A DNA stretch of 64,000 nt, taken from Microbaculum marinisediminis. GTDB taxonomy: Bacteria > Pseudomonadota > Alphaproteobacteria > Rhizobiales > Tepidamorphaceae. The translations under genes were made by a program, and so were the position numbers. Shown here one piece after another: positions 42,433-51,159 of the stretch. Each line of letters opens with the position of its first letter. The stretch's first letter is position 1. The stretch covers positions 310,001-374,000 of the forward strand of contig NZ_JALIDZ010000005.1 in NCBI RefSeq assembly GCF_025397915.1, in the 5' to 3' direction. Under the pieces are notes generated by a model. It searched no databases. It saw nothing but the letters and a program-made list of their open reading frames with translations, and was not told the origin of the DNA.

Positions 42433-44583
42433 ATGGGACTCTACGGCGTACTCGGATCGGCGCTTTCGGGCCTGCGGGTGACGCAGGCCGGGCTCGACGT
42501 CGTCTCGCGCAACGTCTCCAACGCCGATACCCCCGGCTATACCCGCAAGACGCTCGAACGCTCGACGATGGTCGTCGGCAGCAACGTCACGGGCATCCGC
42601 ATCGGCGACATCGTGCGCGACGTGGATTCGCTGGTGCAGCGGCAGCTGCGGCTGGAGAACAGCGGCGCCGGGTATGTCCGCATCCTCAAACAGTACTACG
42701 ACCAGCTCGACCTGATGCTGGGCGAACCCGGCTCGGCGAACGGGGTCGACACGCTGTTCAACACCTTCCGTTCGTCGATGGAGGCGCTGGCGACCAGTCC
42801 GGACTCCTTCATCGCGCGCGAGCAGGCGCTGCGCGACGCGCAGGTTCTCGCCGGCAACCTGAACCAGCTGTCGTCCGACATCCAGGCGATGCGGCTGGAG
42901 GCCGAGCGCGGCATCGGCGACGCGGTGCAGCGGGCCAACGAGCTGCTGGGCAAGATCGCCAAGATCAACATGGACATCGGCAGCCGCGACCAGCTCGAGT
43001 CGCCGCCGGCAGACCTGCTCGACATCCGCGACGGCTATATCTCCGAGCTCAGCGAACTGATGGACATCCAGGTGATGGAGCGCGAGCGCGGCACCGTCAG
43101 CATCATGACGAAGTCGGGGACGATGCTGCTCGACCTGTTGCCGGTGGAGCTGCAATTCGATCAGCGCGGCTCCATGACGCCGCAGTCGCTCTACTCCGAC
43201 GACCCGGCCGAGCGCGGCGTCGGCACGATCCGGATCGTGTCGCAGAACGGCGCGGTGCTCGATCTCATCGAGAACAATCAGATCCGCTCAGGCAAGATCT
43301 CGGCCCTGCTGGAGCTGCGCGACGAGTTCCTGGTCGACGCCCAGGCCCAGCTCGACGTCCTGGCCGAAGCGCTGGCGCGCTCTCTGTCGGGACGCACCGT
43401 CGACGGCACCGCGACCACGGTCGGCACCCAGGACGGCTTCGATGTCGACCTGACCGGGATCCAGTCCGGCGACCGGGTCAACCTGACGCTGGCGACGCAG
43501 CCCGGCGGGGCCGAGCAGACCTACACGATCATCCGGGTCGACGACCCGGCGAGCCTGCCGCTCGACAACAGCGTCACGGCCGATCCCAACGACATCGTCA
43601 TCGGCGTCGACTTCTCGGGCGGCTACGCGTCCGTCGCGGCGCAGCTCAACGCCGCGCTGGGCCCGCAGGTCGACGTCTCGGCGCCGGGCGGCAACGTGCT
43701 GCGGTTCCTGGACGACGGCGACGCGACCGCGAACTCGACCGGCTCGCTCTACGGCGCCGACGGCTCGACGCTGAACCTGGCCGGCCTCAACGGCGAAGCC
43801 CTGACGATCAACGTCAACGGCGTCGACAACGTCTTCAACTTCGGCCCGGCGACGACGGGGCAGGACCTGCAGTCGTGGCTGGACGGTCTGCCCGGCATCG
43901 GCGCGACGATCGCCGCGGGCGATCTCGTCATCACCGGAGATACGCCGGCCGACGGCTTCTCCATCACCTTCTCCAATCCGTCCGTCGGGACGGCGACGGG
44001 GTTGTCCGAGGGGTCGTTCAACACCTCCGCGATCACGTCCGTGGACGCGTCGATCACCAACACGGCACTGGACGGCAACGGGCTCGCGATCCCGCTCTTC
44101 GTCGATGGCGGCAGCCCCTATACCGGGCGCCTGGAGGGTATGCCCCAGCGCATCGGCTTCGCCGGCCGCATCTCCGTCAACGCGGCGCTGCTGGCCGACA
44201 ACACGAAGCTGGTCCAGTACGGCGCCGGGATCGAGATCGGCGATCCCGCGCGTCCCCTCGACATGCTGCGGCGCCTCACGCAGATGCAGATCACCTTCCC
44301 GGCGGAGACCAAGGTGGCGGGGTCGACGCCGTATACCGGCACGGTCTCCGGCTTCGTCCAGCGCATCATCTCCTATCAGGGGGCGATCGCGCAGGACGTG
44401 AGCCAGGCGACCGAAGCCCAGGAGACGGTGGTCGCCCAGCTCGAGGAGCGGTTCACGTCGCGGTCGGGCGTCAATATCGACCAGGAAATGGCCCACCTGA
44501 TCGAGCTGCAGACGGCGTATCAGGCCAACACCCGTCTGATCACGGCGTTCCGTGAGATGATGGACCTACTGATGAGGATGTAG
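42433..44583 (+). CDS. flgK: Flagellar hook-associated protein 1 FlgK
   Basis: 716 residues, hook-filament junction protein. The N-terminus GLYGVLGSALSGLRVTQAGL with NVSNADTPGYTRKTLERSTM is diagnostic, and the C-terminus NIDQEMAHLIELQTAYQANT plus FREMMDLLMRM is the standard FlgK end. The middle third (about residues 330-560) is a large Asp/Gly/Thr-rich beta region, longer than in enteric FlgK (about 550 residues). Strong AGGAGG upstream. It follows flgE by 79 bases, probably in one operon. Confidence 0.95.
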   Translation: MGLYGVLGSALSGLRVTQAGLDVVSRNVSNADTPGYTRKTLERSTMVVGSNVTGIRIGDIVRDVDSLVQRQLRLENSGAGYVRILKQYYDQLDLMLGEPGSANGVDTLFNTFRSSMEALATSPDSFIAREQALRDAQVLAGNLNQLSSDIQAMRLEAERGIGDAVQRANELLGKIAKINMDIGSRDQLESPPADLLDIRDGYISELSELMDIQVMERERGTVSIMTKSGTMLLDLLPVELQFDQRGSMTPQSLYSDDPAERGVGTIRIVSQNGAVLDLIENNQIRSGKISALLELRDEFLVDAQAQLDVLAEALARSLSGRTVDGTATTVGTQDGFDVDLTGIQSGDRVNLTLATQPGGAEQTYTIIRVDDPASLPLDNSVTADPNDIVIGVDFSGGYASVAAQLNAALGPQVDVSAPGGNVLRFLDDGDATANSTGSLYGADGSTLNLAGLNGEALTINVNGVDNVFNFGPATTGQDLQSWLDGLPGIGATIAAGDLVITGDTPADGFSITFSNPSVGTATGLSEGSFNTSAITSVDASITNTALDGNGLAIPLFVDGGSPYTGRLEGMPQRIGFAGRISVNAALLADNTKLVQYGAGIEIGDPARPLDMLRRLTQMQITFPAETKVAGSTPYTGTVSGFVQRIISYQGAIAQDVSQATEAQETVVAQLEERFTSRSGVNIDQEMAHLIELQTAYQANTRLITAFREMMDLLMRM

Positions 44584-44588
44584 ACGGC

Positions 44589-46100
44589 ATGAGCGTTCCT
44601 CCCCTGTCGAAGTCTCTCGGCTGGACGCGCGGCATCATCGAGTCGCGCGAGAAACTGTTCGATCTGCAGCGCCAGCTCGCCACCGGAAAGAAGGCGGCGA
44701 CCTACGGCACGCTCGGGCCGGATCGGACGCTCAGCATCGCGATGCGGTCAAGGACCTCCATCACCGACGCCTACAAGTCGACGATCCAGACGATCTCCCT
44801 GCGCATGAACGTGATGACCCAGGCGATCGACCGCTTCAGCAATATCGGCCGTGAGATCCGTACCGACGCGATGGTGCCGGACTATGTCCTGACGGACGGC
44901 AACCGCTCGTCGACCCAGCTGCGGGCCGAGGCGGCGCTGGACGAGGCGCTGTCGCTGCTGCGTTCCGAGGTCGGCGGCCGCTACCTGTTCGCGGGGCGCA
45001 GGACCGATGCGGAACCGGTCGAGCCGACGCCGGCGATCATGGACGGCGCCGGCGCGCGCGCCGGCTTCAAGCAGCATCTGTCGGAGCGGATGCAGGCCGA
45101 TATGGGCGCCGACGGGCTCGGCCGTCTCGTCGTGCCGGTTCCGGCGGCCGCGGACGTCGCCATTTCCGAGGACGTCGACGGCAGTCCGTTCGGCTTCAAG
45201 ATCGTTCAGCTCGCCACGACCCTGACCGGGACGACGGCGACGGGGCCGGCCGGCGTGCCGCCGCAGGCGACGCTGTCCTTCTCCGCGACGCTGCCCGAAG
45301 CCGGCGAGACCGTGCGCCTGACGCTGTCCATGCCGGATGGCACGGAGACGGTCGTCGAGCTTACCGCCGTCGCGGCGGGCGAGGGCGGGGACCCCGGCAC
45401 GTTCGAAATCGGCGCCGACGAGACCACCACGGCCGCGAACTTCCAGGCCGCGCTCGTTACCAGCCTGGAGACGGAGGCGGCCACGGAGCTGCGGGCCGCG
45501 TCCGGCTACGCGGCGGCCGACGATTTCTTCAACATGGACGATGCCAACCCGCCGCAGCGCGTCGACGGCCCGCCGTTCGACACCGCCACGGCCCTGCGCG
45601 ACGGGACGCCCGCCGACACCGTGTTCTGGTATCTGGGCGACGGCGACCTGACGACCGACTCGCGCTCGACGGCGATCGCGCGGATCGACGAATCCATCTC
45701 GGTCGCCTACGGCGCGCGCGGCAACGAGGAGGCGTTCCGCTGGACGATCCAGAATCTCGCGGTCCTCGCGGCGCAAACCTTCGATCCGAACAATCCCGAC
45801 GTCGAGCGGGAGCGCTACTCGGCGATGACCAGCCGGGTGGTGAGCAACCTGTCGTTCCCGGACAAGCGACAGACAGTCGAAGCCATCTATGCCGAGATCA
45901 CGACGGCGCAGTACGTCTCCGGACAGGCCGATGAGCGCCATACGGCGACCAAGGCCACGGCCGTGCAGCTGTTGTCGGAGGTGGAGGTCGCCGACCGCGA
46001 CGAGGTGGCGGTGAAGATCCTGCAGCTACAGACGCGGCTGGAGGCGAGCTACCAGACGACCGCGGTGCTGTCGCAGCTCAGCCTCGTCAACTTCCTCTGA
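44589..46100 (+). CDS. flgL: Flagellar hook-associated protein 3 FlgL
   Basis: 503 residues, second junction protein. N-terminal helix IIESREKLFDLQRQLATGKK and YGTLGPDRTLSIAMRSRTSI, then SLLRSEVGGRYLFAGRRTDA near residue 130, and a C-terminus VADRDEVAVKILQLQTRLEA ending in a flagellin-like QLSLVNFL. A variable beta domain of about 150 residues in the middle makes it longer than typical FlgL. It follows flgK by 5 bases. Last gene of the rightward hook operon; converges on flaF. Confidence 0.93.
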   Translation: MSVPPLSKSLGWTRGIIESREKLFDLQRQLATGKKAATYGTLGPDRTLSIAMRSRTSITDAYKSTIQTISLRMNVMTQAIDRFSNIGREIRTDAMVPDYVLTDGNRSSTQLRAEAALDEALSLLRSEVGGRYLFAGRRTDAEPVEPTPAIMDGAGARAGFKQHLSERMQADMGADGLGRLVVPVPAAADVAISEDVDGSPFGFKIVQLATTLTGTTATGPAGVPPQATLSFSATLPEAGETVRLTLSMPDGTETVVELTAVAAGEGGDPGTFEIGADETTTAANFQAALVTSLETEAATELRAASGYAAADDFFNMDDANPPQRVDGPPFDTATALRDGTPADTVFWYLGDGDLTTDSRSTAIARIDESISVAYGARGNEEAFRWTIQNLAVLAAQTFDPNNPDVERERYSAMTSRVVSNLSFPDKRQTVEAIYAEITTAQYVSGQADERHTATKATAVQLLSEVEVADRDEVAVKILQLQTRLEASYQTTAVLSQLSLVNFL

Positions 46101-46168
46101 CGCCCGGGTCTCAGCGGCGGGTCCTGCCGCGTTTGCAGCGCTGACGTCGTCTGCCTTCTGAAACGAAA

Positions 46169-46191
46169 AAGGCGGCCACCAGGGCCGCCTT
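46169..46191 (-). terminator. Rho-independent terminator after flaF
   Basis: Stem AAGGCGGCC / GGCCGCCTT with loop ACCAG; on the minus strand it is followed by a T run (TTTTT with the preceding stem bases). It lies about 80 bases past the flaF stop in the convergent flgL-flaF gap and so ends the leftward flbT-flaF transcript. Confidence 0.82.
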
Positions 46192-46271
46192 GCGATAGAT
46201 CTTCGGAGAAGGAAAGCGTCGATTTTCCCGACTTCGGCGCATTCTGCAGCTCCCCTATGGCTGGGACCGTA

Positions 46272-46640
46272 TCAGCTCGTGGCGCGCAGTCCGGCGGCCA
46301 GCTCGCGGTTGATCGAGATCAGCGAGGGCACCTTTTCCGGGCGTGGGTTGGTCTGAAGATCGATGGTCTGATTGAAGATGAACAGCGACAGATTGGCGAT
46401 GTTCTGCTTGACCTGATGCGGAAGCGGGTTTTCCGGCTTCGTGGCGGAGGTGGCGAAGATCGTCCAGAGGCGGCGGTTGAACGTCAGTGCCTCGTCCAGC
46501 TCGGGCTTCCGGTTCGGCCAATCGTCGCAAACACGCTGGAGCTTTGCCGCGGCTTTTATGAGCAGGTCTGCCTCGAGATCACGCGGGCTGCTCGTTTTCT
46601 GGGCTGTGCTGGCGTACAGCTGCGCCGCCGAATTTTGCAT
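46272..46640 (-). CDS. flaF: Flagellar biosynthesis regulator FlaF
   Basis: 122 residues, all-alpha. The core SSPRDLEADLLIKAAAKLQR, then LDEALTFNRRLWTIFATSAT and NIANLSLFIFNQTIDLQTNP match FlaF of rhizobia and Caulobacter, an activator or chaperone of flagellin synthesis that opposes FlbT. The start at 46640 makes a 62-base out-of-frame overlap with the 3' end of flbT; no later Met would keep the conserved N-terminus, so the overlap appears real. Confidence 0.93.
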   Translation of the reverse strand: MQNSAAQLYASTAQKTSSPRDLEADLLIKAAAKLQRVCDDWPNRKPELDEALTFNRRLWTIFATSATKPENPLPHQVKQNIANLSLFIFNQTIDLQTNPRPEKVPSLISINRELAAGLRATS

Positions 46641-47016
46641 GTTCCAGTAGTTCCTCTTCGTACTCGATTAGCGCCTTGGCTTCGCGAAGAGCTTTGTAAA
46701 GAAATCCAGTTAAGATCTGATTATTGATCCGGTCCACGTAGGGCAGCGTGCTTGGTGCCGCCCGGACGACATCGTTCACCAGTTCAAAGTAGATGTCGTG
46801 GCGTGACTGGGTCTCGCCGTCCAGATACATGACCTGAACGGCAAGGTAGATCCGCTTGGCCGGCGTGTCGGCCGTCTCCGGAGTCAGGATGTCCTTTTCC
46901 CGCAGGATGGGAATGTCGCCCTCGATATACAGCCGGGAGCGTTGGCCGCCATTGGTGATCACGGCGGTGCCGAGAATAAACCGTTCGCCGGGCTTCAGCT
47001 CGACCTTGAGCGCCAT
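46579..47016 (-). CDS. flbT: Flagellin mRNA regulator FlbT
   Basis: 145 residues. LKVELKPGERFILGTAVITN at the N-terminus, LYIEGDIPILREKDILTPET and KRIYLAVQVMYLDGETQSRH are conserved FlbT blocks. In Caulobacter FlbT binds flagellin leader mRNA and limits its translation until hook completion. It lies 113 bases after the first flagellin gene on the same strand. Its end overlaps flaF by 62 bases, with the flaF ribosome site inside flbT codons. Confidence 0.94.
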   Translation of the reverse strand: MALKVELKPGERFILGTAVITNGGQRSRLYIEGDIPILREKDILTPETADTPAKRIYLAVQVMYLDGETQSRHDIYFELVNDVVRAAPSTLPYVDRINNQILTGFLYKALREAKALIEYEEELLEHAKFGGAAVRQHSPENEQPA

Positions 47017-47080
47017 CGTCGTGCCTCGCGCTTTGTTTCGGGTGCGAAGAATCGCTTTTGCAGATTACCCGAAAAGAAAA

Positions 47081-47102
47081 CGGCGGGACCGAGGCCCCGC
47101 CG
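47081..47102 (-). terminator. Terminator-like hairpin after first flagellin gene
   Basis: Stem CGGCGGGACC / GGCCCCGCCG with one A-C mismatch and a short loop; on the minus strand it is followed by TTTTCTTTTC. It lies between the flagellin stop (47130) and flbT start (47016), so it may stabilise flagellin mRNA while allowing some readthrough. Confidence 0.65.
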
Positions 47103-47129
47103 CCGCAACCGTGAAAAGCCGGGCCGGCG

Positions 47130-48680
47130 TCAGAACAGGCGGAGCACCGCCTGGTCGGCCTCGGAGGCCAGGGACAGCGCGACCGAGGAGAGCTGCTGGC
47201 GGGTCTGCAGGGCCAGCATGTTGGCGCCTTCCTCGTTGGTGTCGGCGAGCACCAGGTTGTCGGCGCCGGTCTCCAGCGTGTTCTTCATCGCCTTTGTGAA
47301 GTCCTGGCGGTTCTCGACCATCGAAAGGTTGGAACCAAGCGCGGACGACTGCGAGCGGATCGCATCGAGCGCCGCGCCGACATCGGCGATGATGGCGTCG
47401 ATGGCGGCGTCGCTGTCCAGATCGACGGAATCAAGAGACGTCAGGCCGAGGTTGTAGGAATTGATCGCCTTGCCGTCCTTGGTCTGGATGTTCAGCGTCG
47501 ACGTGCCGGTCTCGTTGAAGCTGATCTTCAGATTGTCGCCGCGCAGCAGGTTGACGCCGTTGAACGAGGAATCGTCGGCCAGCTTGTCGAGCTGGTCGCG
47601 CAGCAGGTTGTACTGCGTGGCGAATTCGGTGCGGACCGCATTGCCGCCGATCGTTCCGGTCCCCGCACCGCCATCAACGATGCCGGCGGGTGTCAGGCCG
47701 GCTACGTCGAGTTCCTGCGTCGACTGGTTCTCGATGCGCAGCCTGCCGTTGTCGTTCGACGCGCGGATCTTGCTGTCGAGCGCGCTGTTCATGTTGATCT
47801 CGTCCACGAGGGCGTCGACCGATTTGGCGATCGGGGTGCTGGTGGAGCCGGCGCCGCCGGCCAGGCCGGAGTCGCTGGCGCCGGCAAGGGTCTCGGCGAC
47901 ATTCGTCACCGCGACGGCCGCGAGGCCCGTGTCGGCGATGACGTCGGACGTCAGCACCAGTTCGCCGCCGGACGTGCTGGCGGTGATGTCGACGTCATTG
48001 GCGGCAAACCCGGCATTGAGGAGATCCTGCAATTCCGTCGCCGAAACGGCCTCGACGTCGGCGACGTCGAGCGTCGTGGCGGCACCGCCGTCGACCGATA
48101 CGCTGAGTGTGTCGGCATCGACCGCGGTGATCGCGATCGAGCGGGTGCCGCCGCCGTTGATGGCGACGTCGAAGCCGAGCGAGCCGGCGTAGCTGTTGTC
48201 GGCGGCGCTGTCGAAGTCGAGGGCGGCGAAACCGGCGCCGGTGAAGATGCCCTGGGCCCCCGTCAGTTCGATATCGACGGCGGTCGCGCCGATCGCGCCG
48301 CCGGAGAAGGACATGGTCTCGGTGCCGGCTGGGGTGGCGCCCAGGTCGACGGCGTAGGACATGGTCTTGAACGACTTGTCCTGACGGGCCTGACGCAGGG
48401 TTGATTGCATCGATTCCAGGTTCCTGGTGATCGACGTCAGGCCGTTGTCGGCCGCCTCCAGCGTCTTGACGCCGTTCGACATGGAATCGAGCAGCGCCGA
48501 GAGTTCGTTGGCGCGGGTCTGCAGCGAGGCCGAGGTAAAGAAGTTGGTCGGGTTGTCGAGGGCCGAGTTGACCTTCTTGCCGGTGGCAAGACGGTGCTGC
48601 GTCGTGGCCATCAGATCGGCGGTTTTCTGCAGCGAGAGCAGGTTCTGCCGCACGCCCGTGGACAGGGTAATGTCAGACAT
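47130..48680 (-). CDS. fliC: Flagellin A (proximal to flbT)
   Basis: 516 residues, filament subunit. The conserved D0/D1 N-terminus has LSTGVRQNLLSLQKTADLMA, ATGKKVNSALDNPTNFFTSA and LTSITRNLESMQSTLRQARQ; the C-terminus has NLVLADTNEEGANMLALQTR and SLASEADQAVLRLF. About 280 residues of Ala/Asp/Gly/Thr-rich beta domain lie between. It has the same length as the neighbouring flagellin with no visible indel; differences concentrate in the central domain. The 237-base upstream gap holds inverted repeats but no sigma-54 match. Confidence 0.95.
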   Translation of the reverse strand: MSDITLSTGVRQNLLSLQKTADLMATTQHRLATGKKVNSALDNPTNFFTSASLQTRANELSALLDSMSNGVKTLEAADNGLTSITRNLESMQSTLRQARQDKSFKTMSYAVDLGATPAGTETMSFSGGAIGATAVDIELTGAQGIFTGAGFAALDFDSAADNSYAGSLGFDVAINGGGTRSIAITAVDADTLSVSVDGGAATTLDVADVEAVSATELQDLLNAGFAANDVDITASTSGGELVLTSDVIADTGLAAVAVTNVAETLAGASDSGLAGGAGSTSTPIAKSVDALVDEINMNSALDSKIRASNDNGRLRIENQSTQELDVAGLTPAGIVDGGAGTGTIGGNAVRTEFATQYNLLRDQLDKLADDSSFNGVNLLRGDNLKISFNETGTSTLNIQTKDGKAINSYNLGLTSLDSVDLDSDAAIDAIIADVGAALDAIRSQSSALGSNLSMVENRQDFTKAMKNTLETGADNLVLADTNEEGANMLALQTRQQLSSVALSLASEADQAVLRLF

Positions 48681-48760
48681 CGTTCATTCCTCTTCCCGCA
48701 ACCGATAGTCAACACTGGGCGCGGCTCCGATCATGTCCTCGGGGCCGGAATCTGCGCGTT

Positions 48761-48818
48761 AACCTCTTGTAGAGGTTGGTAAAGAATTACGGTTAACAAG
48801 TTCTTATCCGGCCGGATA
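48761..48818. promoter_or_regulatory. Inverted repeats in leader/promoter region of flagellin A
   Basis: AACCTCT-TGT-AGAGGTT (48761-48777) is a perfect 7-bp hairpin and TATCCGGCCGGATA (48805-48818) is a perfect 14-base palindrome. Both lie 80-140 bases upstream of the flagellin A start. They could be regulator sites or, for the first, an mRNA leader structure relevant to FlbT. Neither has a counterpart upstream of flagellin B that I can see. Confidence 0.4.
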
Positions 48819-48867
48819 CCGGACCGCGCGAGAAGGGAAATCGGGGGAAGGAAAAGCCATAAAAAAA

Positions 48868-48891
48868 GCGGCGGGGCCGAGGCCCCGCCGC
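48868..48891 (-). terminator. Rho-independent terminator of flagellin B gene
   Basis: Perfect 10-bp stem GCGGCGGGGC / GCCCCGCCGC with loop CGAG, followed on the minus strand by seven T. It lies 27 bases after the flagellin B stop. A strong intrinsic terminator, so the two flagellin genes are mostly separate transcripts. Confidence 0.92.
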
Positions 48892-48917
48892 CAGTAACGG
48901 TCGTCCCTGAGAAGGGA

Positions 48918-50468
48918 TCAGAACAGGCGGAGCACCGCCTGGTCGGCCTGCGAGGCCAGGGACAGAGCGACCGAGGAGAGCTGCTGGCGCGTCTGCAGGG
49001 CCAGCATGTTGGCGCCTTCCTCGTTGGTGTCGGCCAGCACCAGGTTGTCGGCGCCGGTCTGGAGCGTGTTCTTCATCGACTTGGAGAAGTCCTGACGGTT
49101 TTCGACCATGGACAGGTTCGAACCGAAGGACGACGACTGCGAACGGATCGTGTTCAGAGCGTCGGACACCGTCGACAGGAGCGAGTCGATGTTGGCGTCA
49201 CTGTCCAGATCCGCGGCTTCGATCGACATCAGGCCGAGATTGGCGGAGTTGATCGTCTCGCCATCCTTGGACTGGATGTTGAGCGTCGACGTTCCGGTCT
49301 CGTTGAAGTTGATCTTCAGGTTGTCGCCGCGCAGCAGGTTGACACCGTTGAACGAGGAGTCGTCCGACAGCTTGTCGAGCTGGTCGCGAAGCAGGTTGAA
49401 CTGCGTCGCGAGGTCGGACCGGACACCATTGCCGCCGATCGTCGCCGTGCCGGAGCCGCCGTCGACGATGGCACCCGCCGAAGCGCCGGTGATGGTCAGC
49501 TCCTGCGTCGACTGGTTCTCGATGCGCAGCTTGCCGTTGTCGTTCGACGCACGGATCTTGTCGGTCAGGCCGGCGTTGCCGTTGATTTCATCGACCAGCA
49601 GGTCGACCGACTTGGCGGATACCGTGCCGAGGCTGCCGGCGCCGCCGGCGAGACCGGAATCACTGGCACCGGCCAGGGTCTCGGCGACATTGGTCACCGC
49701 GACGGCGGCCGTGCCGGCGTCACTGGCCGTGTTGGACGTGAGCACCAGCTCACCGCCGTCGGTGCTGGCGGTGATGTCGACGTTGTTGGCGGCGAAGCCC
49801 GCGTTGAGCACGCTCTCCAGTTCCGTCGAGGTGACGGCCTCGACGTCGGCAACGTCGACGTTGGTCGCCGCGCCGCCGTCGACGGTGATGGCGAGGGTGT
49901 CGGCGTCGACCGCGGTGATCGAGATCGACTGGGCCGTGCCGCCATCGACGGCGACGTCGAAGTCGAGCGTGCCGGCGTAGCTGTTGTCAGCCGCGCTGTC
50001 GAAGTCGAGGGCGGCGAAGCCGGCGCCGGTGAAGACACCCTGGGCTTCGGTCAGGTCGATATCGACGGCCGTCGCGCCGACGGAACCGCCGGAGAACGAC
50101 AGGGTCTCGGTGCCGGCCGGGCTGGCGCCCAGGTCGACATTGTAGGACGTGGTCTTGAACGACTTGTCCTGACGCGCCTGACGCAGGGTCGACTGCATCG
50201 ACTCGAGGTTCTTGGTGATCGAGGTCAGGCCGTTGTCGGCGGCTTCCAGGGTCTTCACGCCGTTCGACATGGAGTCGAGCAGGGACGACAGATCCGACGC
50301 GCGGGTCTGCAGCGAGGCCGAGGTGAAGAAGTTGGTCGGGTTGTCGAGGGCCGAGTTGACCTTCTTGCCGGTGGCAAGACGGTTCTGCGTGGAGGCCATC
50401 AGGTCGGCGGTTTTCTGCAGCGAGAGAAGATTCTGCCGCACGCCAGCGGACAGGGTAATGTCAGCCAT
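48918..50468 (-). CDS. fliC: Flagellin B (tandem paralogue)
   Basis: 516 residues. N- and C-terminal D0/D1 regions are nearly identical to flagellin A (for example FKTTSYNVDLGASPAGTET against FKTMSYAVDLGATPAGTET). The central domain carries more substitutions but keeps length and blocks such as FTGAGFAALDFDSAADNSYA and AVTNVAETLAGASDSGLAGG. No Cys. AAAAGGAT precedes the ATG. It arises from a tandem duplication. Upstream (50469-50601) I find no sigma-54 element; an inverted TAACCG/CGGTTA pair is present. Confidence 0.95.
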   Translation of the reverse strand: MADITLSAGVRQNLLSLQKTADLMASTQNRLATGKKVNSALDNPTNFFTSASLQTRASDLSSLLDSMSNGVKTLEAADNGLTSITKNLESMQSTLRQARQDKSFKTTSYNVDLGASPAGTETLSFSGGSVGATAVDIDLTEAQGVFTGAGFAALDFDSAADNSYAGTLDFDVAVDGGTAQSISITAVDADTLAITVDGGAATNVDVADVEAVTSTELESVLNAGFAANNVDITASTDGGELVLTSNTASDAGTAAVAVTNVAETLAGASDSGLAGGAGSLGTVSAKSVDLLVDEINGNAGLTDKIRASNDNGKLRIENQSTQELTITGASAGAIVDGGSGTATIGGNGVRSDLATQFNLLRDQLDKLSDDSSFNGVNLLRGDNLKINFNETGTSTLNIQSKDGETINSANLGLMSIEAADLDSDANIDSLLSTVSDALNTIRSQSSSFGSNLSMVENRQDFSKSMKNTLQTGADNLVLADTNEEGANMLALQTRQQLSSVALSLASQADQAVLRLF

Positions 50469-50601
50469 TGTTCAATCCTTTTCTGGATCTGTTACTCAAC
50501 AAGCGGCCTTTCTGGCCGTATGACGCCGTTCTAACCGGGCGCGTCCTAAGGGTCGGTTAATCGGAATAGGCGAATCGTTCGGGGTCACCCGATTTGCTGG
50601 T

Positions 50602-51033
50602 TCAGACCGATTTCGTGATCCGTGGCGGTTCGTCGTCGCGGCTGGCGTTGGCGCGGCTGGCGTAGGCGCGCTTGCCCAGCAGGCCGCCAAACCGGGGGGC
50701 GTCGAACCGGGGAGTGTCGCAGGCGGCAATCGACTCCAGCGAAAGGTGGGCTTCCGGGAAGACAGGTTCGTGCGCGGGACCGGCCGCGGGCGCGATCTCG
50801 CGTTGCGGGGCGGACGCGGCGTCCGGTTGTGGGTTCGGGTGAGGGGCGCCGTGATCGCTGTTTGCCTCGTTGCCGGACCGTTCCCGTTTCTTGTCGCGGG
50901 CACGTTCGGCATCGTCGGGCGGGCGCACGGACCGGGCCGGCGGCACGAGCGTGGCTTCGCCGGCCGGGGCGGGCCTGGCCCAGCTCTCCGTCGGTGGCAG
51001 CGTCTGCGCCCTGCCGGCGATACTCGCGTCCAA
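50602..51033 (-). CDS. Unrecognised protein in flagellar cluster
   Basis: About 143 residues if it begins at the TTG at 51033; the frame opens near 51066 and has no ATG. The minus-strand codons have strongly GC-biased third positions like neighbouring genes, which argues for real coding. The sequence is Pro/Ala/Arg-rich and probably disordered, with LPPTESWARPAPAGEATLVP near the start and a C-terminus GGLLGKRAYASRANASRDD. No signal peptide or family. It sits between flgN and flagellin B on the same strand; a flagellar chaperone or assembly role is a guess from position. Overlapping frames here are lower-quality. Confidence 0.5.
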   Translation of the reverse strand: MDASIAGRAQTLPPTESWARPAPAGEATLVPPARSVRPPDDAERARDKKRERSGNEANSDHGAPHPNPQPDAASAPQREIAPAAGPAHEPVFPEAHLSLESIAACDTPRFDAPRFGGLLGKRAYASRANASRDDEPPRITKSV

Positions 51034-51159
51034 CGTCGCCTCCAGCCGGCAAACGGCCGGCCTCGCTCATCCCTCGCGGGACAAGCCTATCGGCGCGCGG
51101 TGAATCGCGGGTTGCGGGAACCGATCGCGTTTTAACGGATCAGCCCGCAGGGCGTCCGG

